From: Marinobacter azerbaijanicus
GTDB taxonomy: Bacteria > Pseudomonadota > Gammaproteobacteria > Pseudomonadales > Oleiphilaceae
DNA: 64,000 nucleotides
Direction: 5' to 3'
Assembly (NCBI RefSeq): GCF_030250645.1
Contig: NZ_JASSVS010000002.1
Span: 186,001 to 250,000, forward strand
Notes under the pieces: generated by a model
What the model was told of the DNA's origin: nothing
Database searches by the model: none
The model's input: the letters and a program-made list of their open reading frames with translations, nothing else
Part shown: piece after piece, positions 8,253 to 18,789 of the stretch
How the letters are laid out: each line of letters opens with the position of its first letter
Numbering within the stretch: the first letter of the stretch is position 1
Translations under genes and position numbers: made by a program

Positions 8253-9137
8253 TTAACTCGCTGCAATCTCACTGGCCCAGCCCAGCTTGTCCCGGCATGT
8301 GGCGTAAAAATTGTGATCCGCGGGATGAATAAGACGAATCTTGAAGGGCTTCTTGGTGATCCGGATGATATCGCCGGGAGCGCAGGCAATGTTCATCTGC
8401 CCGTCGAAACTGATTTGCGGATAGGTTTCGTTGGTCTCGCCAATCACCAGTTTTATCTCGCTTTTGCCGTCCACAACAATGGGGCGACTGCTAAGGGTGT
8501 GTGGGAACATGGGCACCAATACCACGGCATCGAGTTTTGGATGCATGATCGGCCCGCCCGCCGACAATGAATAGGCGGTTGATCCCGTCGGTGTGGCTAC
8601 AATAAGCCCGTCTGATCGCTGGCTATATACGAAATGTCCGTCAATATACAGATCGAAACCGATCATCCGGGTGGACTTGCCGGGGTGAAGCACAACATCG
8701 TTCAGCGCGGTTCCAAAGCCAAGAGGCTGGCCATTGCGTTCTACATGCCCGTCCAGCAGGAAGCGTGTCTCTTCAATGTATTCGCCCTGGAGAACCTTGC
8801 TCAGCCGCTCTTCCAGATCAGAGGGCGATATGTCCGTCAAAAAGCCCAGGCGGCCGCGATTCACGCCCAGCAGCGGAATTTTCGATTTTGCCAGCTCCCT
8901 GGCAGCCCCAAGCAGGCTTCCGTCACCACCAACCACAATCACCAGATCACAGATTTCACCCAGAAGCTTCTTGCTGGCAACCTGAAGGCCGTGGCCGGGC
9001 AGCATACTGGCGGTATCTTCTTCAATGATCACGTGATAGTGGTTATTCGTCAGGTACTGTTTGAGCTGACGCAGCGACTCGACCACCTTGACACTGCCCA
9101 TGCGGCCAATCACGCCAATGTTTCTGAATTGATCCAT
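8253..9137 (-). CDS. nadK: NAD kinase
   Basis: 294 aa from the ATG at 9137 (MDQFRNIGVIGR), agreeing with usual NadK length. It phosphorylates NAD to NADP. The family motifs are present: GGDGS at residues 70-74, NRGRLGFLTD just after, and GSTAYSLSAGGPI. First gene of a tight run with the metallophosphatase and rhomboid genes. An in-frame upstream start at 9209 would add a region lying over an inverted repeat and is rejected. Confidence 0.96.
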   Translation of the reverse strand: MDQFRNIGVIGRMGSVKVVESLRQLKQYLTNNHYHVIIEEDTASMLPGHGLQVASKKLLGEICDLVIVVGGDGSLLGAARELAKSKIPLLGVNRGRLGFLTDISPSDLEERLSKVLQGEYIEETRFLLDGHVERNGQPLGFGTALNDVVLHPGKSTRMIGFDLYIDGHFVYSQRSDGLIVATPTGSTAYSLSAGGPIMHPKLDAVVLVPMFPHTLSSRPIVVDGKSEIKLVIGETNETYPQISFDGQMNIACAPGDIIRITKKPFKIRLIHPADHNFYATCRDKLGWASEIAAS

Positions 9138-9180
9138 GTAGCTTCCCGTGGATATCTGTGTGAGCCGGGATCGGTCTGAC

Positions 9181-9208
9181 TGGTCTCCCGGAAACGTCTG
9201 GGAGACCA
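9181..9208. repeat. 9-bp inverted repeat upstream of nadK
   Basis: TGGTCTCCC at 9181-9189 and GGGAGACCA at 9200-9208 are exact complements with a 10-nt loop, 44 nt upstream of the nadK start. It lacks a T-run. It may be an operator or a 5' leader hairpin. Confidence 0.5.
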
Positions 9209-9268
9209 TAGTAACGAAATACGGCCGGATTCTGAAAAAAGATCCCGTTCGGGGTGGGTAATAAAGCG

Positions 9269-10519
9269 TCAGCTTTCACTCTGCGGTTGATGCTTCTCGC
9301 AGCGGTCATCGATTCCCGGCCGAAAATCGGCTGGCTGGCTGACCCGCATGACCGGCTCCTCACAGGGAGTTCCGTCGTCATCCTGGTGCTGACAGACAGG
9401 TTTCTCGTAATGCTTCAGCCACTCCCTGTAGGCGGGCTCATTCAGGCCACAGCGCTCGGCAGCGTAGGCGATCGGGTTACGAAAATAGGTTTCGATATCA
9501 TCATAAGGCAGGGTGATGTGACCCACTCCGGGGTGATACGCCACCAGAAAAACCGAGTGGCTTTGCAGATGGTCCATAACCGAATTCTCGGTGGGTGTCT
9601 GATGACGCAGGTCGTAATTTTCCTGCTCAAGAGCCACGATTTTCTCATCCCGAAGTTCCAGTTCACGCTGACGGCGGTCCAACTGCTCCCGCAGTAGCAC
9701 AACCTCTGCATCGGCCGTGGCGCCTTCCCGCTCCTTATGCGCCTCCCCGCCAGCGATATGCTCCTGCATCGACAGATACTGTTCATTGCGCTCGGCCAGG
9801 CGTTTTTTCAGCTGCTCGTTACTGAGTTTCTGGCGCTCGAACTTTTGCTGAAGTTCCGCCATTTCGTTGCGCAACGCCTGCATCTCATGGCGGTTCTCCC
9901 GCTGAATGTCCGACAGGGCATCCCTGTGAACGCTTTGCAGGGTCTTGATACGAAGGCGCTGTTCACGAATGACCCGCGCCAGACGCACACGGTCGGCTGA
10001 CACCTCGGGTTCTTCGGTGGAGCGTGATTCATCCCCCAGTACGGGTATGTTTTCCTCCGGGGCAGCCTCCACTTTCCTGAACTTCAGACTATTGCTTTCC
10101 ACCGCACGGCGGATGGCCTGGAAATGATTGCTCCCCGGGGTCATATCCGGGTCCCAGAGTTCTTCGGGATTGGTAGACTTCGGGCACTGGCTGCGGCAGA
10201 CGAGCCGGATCGGGCCGCCCCCCATATCAGGGCCCTTGGCGCCCTTCTGCGCCAGTTTCTCTATTGGAAGGTTCCAGTGGCTGTCTGCCCGGCCCTCCTC
10301 GTCAAAATAGATGCGGAAGAACACCAGGGAGCGCACCAGGAGGTCGGTGCCCAAAAGCACATACACCGCCTTGACGTCGGTGTCGGCCAGATCTGACAGC
10401 CCCACGTAACCATCCAGAAACGCACCGAACTCCGACGCGCGCATCTGTCGTGACACATTGCTGCCATCCATGAAAAACACCGCCGAGTAACCATCATTTA
10501 CCTGGTCGGCAGACCCCAT
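9269..10519 (-). CDS. Conserved hypothetical coiled-coil protein next to nadK
   Basis: 416 aa, function not recognised. The ATG at 10519 has GGGAG seven nt upstream. Three parts are visible: a globular N-terminal domain (about residues 1-140), a charged coiled coil rich in R/E/Q/L (about 170-310), and a C-terminal piece (about 350-416) with C-Q-H, C-E-E and C-E-K-H groups that might bind zinc. No signal peptide or membrane segment. It is the gene upstream of nadK on the same strand (131-nt gap). A structural or scaffold role is only a guess. Confidence 0.7.
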   Translation of the reverse strand: MGSADQVNDGYSAVFFMDGSNVSRQMRASEFGAFLDGYVGLSDLADTDVKAVYVLLGTDLLVRSLVFFRIYFDEEGRADSHWNLPIEKLAQKGAKGPDMGGGPIRLVCRSQCPKSTNPEELWDPDMTPGSNHFQAIRRAVESNSLKFRKVEAAPEENIPVLGDESRSTEEPEVSADRVRLARVIREQRLRIKTLQSVHRDALSDIQRENRHEMQALRNEMAELQQKFERQKLSNEQLKKRLAERNEQYLSMQEHIAGGEAHKEREGATADAEVVLLREQLDRRQRELELRDEKIVALEQENYDLRHQTPTENSVMDHLQSHSVFLVAYHPGVGHITLPYDDIETYFRNPIAYAAERCGLNEPAYREWLKHYEKPVCQHQDDDGTPCEEPVMRVSQPADFRPGIDDRCEKHQPQSES

Positions 10520-10601
10520 TGCATACTCCCTACTTTCGGAAAACCTGACCGCAACACGAGCAACGCCGCCCAGGCGTTCCCTTTTTAACCGTCAGACACC
10601 A

Positions 10602-10639
10602 GAAACCGGCCCTGCACACATTGCACATGGACCGGTTTC
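10602..10639. repeat. Imperfect hairpin in the 224-nt gap upstream of the coiled-coil gene
   Basis: GAAACCGG (10602-10609) and CCGGTTTC (10632-10639) are exact complements; weaker pairing extends outward (GTCAG at 10591 with CTGAC at 10643). A second small stem lies at 10562-10578 before CCTTTTT. No gene is seen in 10520-10743. It may mark the end of the fadH transcript, though no T-run follows on the minus strand. Confidence 0.4.
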
Positions 10640-10743
10640 AAACTGACAGACTTCCGGATAATAGTCTAGCGGGTCAATGCCCGCCGGACAGGGAAAAACT
10701 GCAACGTTTTGTGATCATGGGGCATGCAGCACGGTTCTTGCCA

Positions 10744-14016
<3,273 letters not shown>

Positions 14017-14103
14017 CTACAGCTCGGTGGCGTCGTCCATGGCAGCATCGTCATCATAATCCTCAAACTGGCAGTCCATCAGTTCTTCTTCGTAATCAGA
14101 CAT
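14017..14103 (-). CDS. Tiny acidic protein (28 aa)
   Basis: A 28-codon ORF (MSDYEEELMDCQFEDYDD followed by DAAMDDATEL) with 13 Asp/Glu and no Lys/Arg. A GGGAGATGA sequence is positioned as a Shine-Dalgarno for ATG at 14103, or for the adjacent in-frame ATG at 14106. It begins 103 nt downstream of tRNA-Asp on the same strand and could be read from the tRNA promoter. Its stop codon abuts the stop of the AraC gene. I do not recognise it; the composition and ribosome-binding site argue that it is real, but it may be a leader remnant. Confidence 0.5.
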   Translation of the reverse strand: MSDYEEELMDCQFEDYDDDAAMDDATEL

Positions 14104-14205
14104 CATTCATCTCCCGTGTATGAATCAGGAAAACGATGACATGCAATTGTTACAGCGGTATGAACCAGGGATGACAACAGAAAAGCGCAATAGGGGAAGA
14201 AAAAA

Positions 14206-14282
14206 TGGCGGAGCGGACGGGACTCGAACCCGCGACCCCCGGCGTGACAGGCCGGTATTCTAACCAGCTGAACTACCGCTCC
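14206..14282 (-). tRNA. tRNA-Asp (GTC anticodon)
   Basis: 77 nt with encoded CCA. The acceptor stem GGAGCGG pairs with CCGCTCC, the D-loop has AGCTGGTTAG, the anticodon loop reads CCTGTCACG (anticodon GTC), and the T-arm holds GGTTCGAGTCC. Its promoter with consensus hexamers lies 61-88 nt upstream. It is followed by a T-rich stretch. Confidence 0.97.
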
Positions 14283-14342
14283 GCGTTGGTCGCCACCTCG
14301 GGCGCAATCAAGGGTGTGACTGCTCGGTGACAACGAGGGCGC

Positions 14343-14370
14343 ATTATAAAGAGCGCGCCCTGCATGTCAA
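14343..14370 (-). promoter_or_regulatory. Promoter of tRNA-Asp with perfect -35 and -10
   Basis: On the minus strand TTGACA (14370-14365) and TATAAT (14348-14343) are separated by 16 nt, and the -10 is followed by a GC-rich discriminator GCGCCC, typical of growth-rate and ppGpp controlled stable RNA promoters. The start would be near 14336, giving a 5' leader of about 54 nt. Confidence 0.85.
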
Positions 14371-14408
14371 CGTTTTTCATGAAAAAAAGATCGACCAGGC
14401 CAGTGCCG

Positions 14409-15440
14409 TTACATGGCATCAACCATTGCATCCTTTCCCTGGGCGGTTTTGCGGTATTCAATGGGCGTCATTCCAGACCAGCGTTTGAACGCACGGTAAA
14501 ACGTACTGGGTTCCGAGAAACCGGTCAGATACACGATTTCGTCAATGGACTCGTCCGTCGTTGCCAATAGCTGGCGGGCCAGACGATATCGAAAATCCGC
14601 CAGCACCTGATTGAAACTGGTTTCCGCCTCAGTAAGTCGCGTACGCAGGGTTCGCGGCTTGATACCCAGTCGCTCAGCTACCGCATCCAGAGTAACCTCT
14701 CCGCTGTCCAGCAACTCCGCCACGATGCGCTCCACCTGGCCAACAATGTCTTTCTTTTCCAGGCGGGCCACCTGCTCACTGGCAAACCGCTCGTGCAGAT
14801 CCAGCAGTTCCGGCTCGGCGTGGGGCGATGCGTGGGATAGCAGGGAAGCAGGAAAATAAAGGCGGTTCTCTTTCGCGCCAAACACCACATCGCATCCCAG
14901 CACATCCCGCACATGGTCCTCACCGCGCTCCCGATCATGCTCAAACTCGATCCGGGAGGGGTAGAACCTGTCTTCAGTGATGGACTTGAAGAAGGTGATC
15001 AGTCCCTGCACGAAACACTCGTTGAAATGCCGCAGGCGGCTGACTTCTTCGGAGGCGGCGTCCAGCACCATGCAAGCCTCGTCGCCTTCGATCAGGAAAT
15101 CGGTATTGGCGGCATCACTCAACAGCCGCTGGTAGTTCTGGGCGCGCCGGAGGCCCTCTCCGAACGTGGGGCTGCTAAGAAACAGGTATTCCAGGACCTG
15201 CCCCTTGTAGACGGGAAGCAGCTGGCCCAGATGAAGGCCGGCATCCGGATCGCCCGAGACATCCTCCACGACCTGCCAGAAGTACAGCTGGGCGCTGTGG
15301 GGCGTTCTCAGCTGTTCGGTGTAGACATAATCCTCATCCACGCCCAGCCGGGCAAAGATGGCGTCGGTGTCAATTCCCTTGCGCTTCATGGCCTGATAAA
15401 TCAGGCGCAACATCACACCCGCATCGCGTAATTCCTGCAT
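14409..15440 (-). CDS. AraC-family regulator (OruR-like)
   Basis: 343 aa from ATG 15440 (MQELRDAGVMLRLIYQAMK). N-terminal effector domain (about 1-230) like that of ornithine-type AraC regulators, then a C-terminal double helix-turn-helix (VTLDAVAERLGIKPRTLRTRL and SIDEIVYLTGFSEPSTFYRA). Divergent from the MaoC-like gene (169-nt gap containing two CACCTT-containing repeats 18 nt apart at 15470 and 15488), which it may control. Effector unknown. Confidence 0.85.
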   Translation of the reverse strand: MQELRDAGVMLRLIYQAMKRKGIDTDAIFARLGVDEDYVYTEQLRTPHSAQLYFWQVVEDVSGDPDAGLHLGQLLPVYKGQVLEYLFLSSPTFGEGLRRAQNYQRLLSDAANTDFLIEGDEACMVLDAASEEVSRLRHFNECFVQGLITFFKSITEDRFYPSRIEFEHDRERGEDHVRDVLGCDVVFGAKENRLYFPASLLSHASPHAEPELLDLHERFASEQVARLEKKDIVGQVERIVAELLDSGEVTLDAVAERLGIKPRTLRTRLTEAETSFNQVLADFRYRLARQLLATTDESIDEIVYLTGFSEPSTFYRAFKRWSGMTPIEYRKTAQGKDAMVDAM

Positions 15441-15609
15441 AATGTCCCGCTTTATAGTTGTTTGTTGATCACCTTGGCCGGCCGGACCACCTTGCCGGCA
15501 AGCCAGGTCAATGCCCATACTGGCCGGGTTTGCCAGACTCTGTGACCTAAGTCGTATATTAGAGCATATCAGGCCAGAGCCGCACAGGTGTACCAGGAGA
15601 GTTAAGAAT

Positions 15610-16485
15610 ATGACAGATACTGCAATTTATCGTAACCAGCCTCCGGGCTTATGGTCACTTTACAGCAAGGCCCTGCTGCCTAAAGATAAGCCTTCCGGCA
15701 GCGATATCCGCATCCCCGACCTGTCTGCCAGGCTGATTGGCGCCAGCACGGCCAATGCCAACCTCAAGCGCTACCAGAAAGTATGCGGGTTCAGCACACA
15801 AACAACGGTGCCCGTCACATGGCCCCATATACTGGCGTTTCCGCTACACCTGAAGCTGCTGACTGAAAAGGCTTTTCCTCTGCCACTTCTGGGCCTGGTG
15901 CACCTTCGTAACGAAATCACCCAGCACCGTCCCATCGGCACCGGAGAAAGCCTTGATATCACCGTGAGGCTGGACGGCCAGAACAATACATCGAAGGGAC
16001 TGGAATTCGACCTGGTGACCGAAGCCTGGACATCAGGCCGCCTTGTCTGGGAAGAAACCAGCACCAACCTGTTCCGGCAGCCGGATAAAAGCGACAAAAA
16101 ATCCGGCGGCAAGCCACCGGCACTGCCCCGCTACGCCGAAACAGCCGAGATCAGCGCTCCGGAATCAATCGGGCGACAGTACGCTGCCGTTTCCGGCGAC
16201 AGGAATCCGATACACCTGCATGCATTGACCGCGAAAGCGTTCGGTTTCCCCCGCGCTATTGCCCACGGAATGTGGAGCAAGGCCCGGGTGCTGGCGCTGC
16301 TGGAGCAGCAAAGCAACTGGCGACAGGATGCGGTATCCATATCCTGCCACTTCAAAAAACCACTGTTTCTGCCGGGAACGGCACAACTGAACTGGCAGGA
16401 AGGACCGTCCAGCTGGGATTACCAGTTGCTGAACGCGTCAGGAGAGGCGCCGCACCTGAGCGGCGAAATTCACTGGGGAAGCTGA
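15610..16485 (+). CDS. MaoC-like hotdog dehydratase / (R)-specific enoyl-CoA hydratase-like
   Basis: 291 aa from ATG 15610, with GGAGA upstream. The C-terminal half carries the hydratase-2 signature SGDRNPIHLH with Asp197, Asn199 and His202, followed by GFPRAIAHGM. The N-terminal half looks like a second, degenerate hotdog domain. Such proteins hydrate or dehydrate acyl-CoA or acyl-ACP thioesters. The adjacent AraC regulator and the nearby fadH suggest fatty-acid metabolism; exact substrate unknown. Confidence 0.8.
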   Translation: MTDTAIYRNQPPGLWSLYSKALLPKDKPSGSDIRIPDLSARLIGASTANANLKRYQKVCGFSTQTTVPVTWPHILAFPLHLKLLTEKAFPLPLLGLVHLRNEITQHRPIGTGESLDITVRLDGQNNTSKGLEFDLVTEAWTSGRLVWEETSTNLFRQPDKSDKKSGGKPPALPRYAETAEISAPESIGRQYAAVSGDRNPIHLHALTAKAFGFPRAIAHGMWSKARVLALLEQQSNWRQDAVSISCHFKKPLFLPGTAQLNWQEGPSSWDYQLLNASGEAPHLSGEIHWGS

Positions 16486-16493
16486 ACCTTTTA

Positions 16494-18080
16494 CTAGGCC
16501 GGTTCTCCGGAGCCGGCATCAGGCCCACAGGCGCTTCCGTCAGCGCCTGCTACCGGCAACGTGAAATAGAAGCAGGCACCACCGTGCTCCGGGCGTTCAA
16601 ATCCGATATCCCCACCCTGGGCCTGGATGAGGGAGCGACACATGGGCAGGCCGATCCCCATACCCTCTTCCTTGGTGGTATAGAACGGCAGGAACAGTTT
16701 TTCTTCCGCGTCGTCCGGCAGGCCAATGCCGTGATCGGTCACCGCAATTCGAACGCAGCGGCTGCCGGACATGGTAACTGTGACTTCAACAGGCGCCTGC
16801 GATCCGGCACTGCGGGTCGATTCCAGGGCATTTCGAATCAGATTCAGCGCCACCTGCTGGACCTGAATGGGATCTGCCAGCACCTCGGGCACATCCTCAG
16901 CTACGGAGATTTCAACACCGCCCTCATTGTTTCGTATATCCACCTCTGCAAACTGGCGGGTATCTTCCAGCAACGCAGAAAGAGACAACACATCTTTTCC
17001 GGCTGCCGGTTTTTTCATGAACCGGCGAATCCTGCGAATCACTTCACTGGCGCGGTGTGACTGGGCTTCAATCTTCTCCAGTGTCTCTTCAAGCAGCTGG
17101 TGGTCTGGTTCTTCCTTTGCCAGTATGCGCTTGGCAACGCGGGCATAGTTGGTGATGGCTGTCAGCGGCTGATTGACTTCATGTGCCACACCCGCGGCCA
17201 TCTCGCCCATGGTGGTCAGACGGGAGAAGTGGGCAATCTGATCCCGCTGCTCCTGAACCACTTGCCGGGCATTCTCCAGCGCCCGCTCACTCTCAAGCTC
17301 GGTGGTAATGTCGCGAAAAACAACCACGGCACCGTGCAGTTCATCGCCATCGAGCTTGGGGGTGGAACGGTACTCTACCGGGAATGCAGTGCCATCCGCT
17401 CGCAGCATTTCAATGTCCCGCTGATTTTCCGCAACACCCTGAGTGCAGGTTGCATAAACAGGAAGCAGCTCGCACCCCTGGCCAGCAGTGCGGAAATGCA
17501 GATCAAAGAAATTCCGGCCGATCAGTTCCTCGGTGGAACTGCGCATGATCAGCGCGGCAGCCGGATTGGCAAATACGATCACACCCGTGGCATCAAGTCC
17601 ATAGATGCCCTCGCTGATGGAGTTCAGTATGCGGGCCTGGTCGTTTTCAAGCTGGCGGTTACGGGCCTGCAGCTCACGCTCCAGCCGAATTACCCGGGCA
17701 TGGGTCTTTACCCTGGCAATCACTTCCTGGGCCTGGAAAGGCTTGGAGATATAGTCGGCGCCACCGAGGGCAAAACCACGAACTTTCGCCTGGAGGTCGT
17801 CGAGAGCCGACAGGAACACGACGGCACTGTCTGAGGTGGACGGATCCGCCTTGAGTCGTTCACATACCTGATAGCCATCCAGATCCGGCATCATGATATC
17901 CAACAGGATAACTTCAGGCTGGTGACGGTGGGCAAGATCCAGTGCTTTTTCACCATCGTTGGCAATCAACAGGCGATAACCCTTGTCCTTCAGGGTTTCA
18001 TAGAGAACCTTCAGGTTCTGCGGGTTGTCGTCGACAAGCAAAACCGTTACGTCTGTTGTCTCCAGGACAGCATCTGTCAT
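16494..18080 (-). CDS. Hybrid sensor: receiver-PAS-histidine kinase
   Basis: 528 aa, no membrane segment. Receiver domain at residues 12-125 (acidic D17/D18, phospho-site D61, K113), coiled linker, PAS domain about 150-260, HisKA with His300 in the VAHEVNQPL box, and a C-terminal HATPase (NLIRNALEST; DHGIGLP; EGMGIGLPMCRSL). The kinase box resembles FixL/DctB kinases. It follows the FixJ-like regulator by 45 nt, so the two should form a phosphorelay. The N-terminal receiver makes it an inverted hybrid that can be tuned by another kinase. Signal not shown. Confidence 0.9.
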   Translation of the reverse strand: MTDAVLETTDVTVLLVDDNPQNLKVLYETLKDKGYRLLIANDGEKALDLAHRHQPEVILLDIMMPDLDGYQVCERLKADPSTSDSAVVFLSALDDLQAKVRGFALGGADYISKPFQAQEVIARVKTHARVIRLERELQARNRQLENDQARILNSISEGIYGLDATGVIVFANPAAALIMRSSTEELIGRNFFDLHFRTAGQGCELLPVYATCTQGVAENQRDIEMLRADGTAFPVEYRSTPKLDGDELHGAVVVFRDITTELESERALENARQVVQEQRDQIAHFSRLTTMGEMAAGVAHEVNQPLTAITNYARVAKRILAKEEPDHQLLEETLEKIEAQSHRASEVIRRIRRFMKKPAAGKDVLSLSALLEDTRQFAEVDIRNNEGGVEISVAEDVPEVLADPIQVQQVALNLIRNALESTRSAGSQAPVEVTVTMSGSRCVRIAVTDHGIGLPDDAEEKLFLPFYTTKEEGMGIGLPMCRSLIQAQGGDIGFERPEHGGACFYFTLPVAGADGSACGPDAGSGEPA

Positions 18081-18125
18081 AAAAATACGGCCGGTTACGA
18101 TGGTTGATGCATAATGCCGGCCAAA

Positions 18126-18752
18126 TCAGCGTGCGTCGATAAGGTCCTTTACGGACAGAACCATGCGGACCAGGTGTGCCAGTGAATGGGTGCCCATTTT
18201 GTGCATGACACGCGACCGGTGAATTTCCACGGTACGCTGGCTGATTTCAAGCTCAATGGCAATGACCTTGTTTGCCTGTCCTGCAATCATCCGGTCCATA
18301 ATCTCGTGTTCCCGGGGGGTCAGGCTCTTCACGCGGCGCAGGATTTCCTGCTTCTCACCGAGGGTTTTGCGCTGCTCCCTGTCCTGCTGCAACGCAGCTT
18401 CTATTTTCTGCAGCAGGGCCTCTTCCCGATAGGGCTTCTGGATAAAGTCCACGGCCCCCTCTTTCATGGCGTCGACTGCCATGGGAACATCGCCGTGTCC
18501 GGTCACAAAGATGATCGGGAGAATGGAATGCTTTTCGTTGAGCTTTTTCTGAAGCTCCATGCCGTCCATCCCGGGCATACGGATATCCAGCACGATGCAG
18601 CCTGCCATTTTTTCGGAATAGTCCTTCAGAAACGCGTTGGCATTTTCGTAGGTCTTGACCGGTTTGCCATCGGACTTCAGCAGCAGTTCCAGTGAGTCAC
18701 GAACCGCCTCGTCATCCTCAACCACGTACACCGTTTGCTGGGTATCAGTCAT
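18126..18752 (-). CDS. FixJ-type response regulator (receiver + LuxR helix-turn-helix)
   Basis: 208 aa from ATG 18752, AAGGAG upstream. Receiver with phospho-site D56 (LDIRMPGMDG) and C-terminal LuxR domain (about 140-200, LTPREHEIMDRMIAG and SQRTVEIHRSRVM). It lies 37 nt downstream of the Lon-like protease stop and 45 nt upstream of the hybrid kinase, all on one strand with no terminator seen between them. Target genes unknown. Confidence 0.92.
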   Translation of the reverse strand: MTDTQQTVYVVEDDEAVRDSLELLLKSDGKPVKTYENANAFLKDYSEKMAGCIVLDIRMPGMDGMELQKKLNEKHSILPIIFVTGHGDVPMAVDAMKEGAVDFIQKPYREEALLQKIEAALQQDREQRKTLGEKQEILRRVKSLTPREHEIMDRMIAGQANKVIAIELEISQRTVEIHRSRVMHKMGTHSLAHLVRMVLSVKDLIDAR

Positions 18753-18789
18753 GTGCCTTGTCTCTCCTTTCAATTACAGCCATTGGGGC

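Noticed and set aside
10562..10590. Hairpin AACGCC...GGCGTT before CCTTTTT on the plus strand
   Set aside because: Looks like a terminator but no plus-strand gene lies upstream; short and probably chance.
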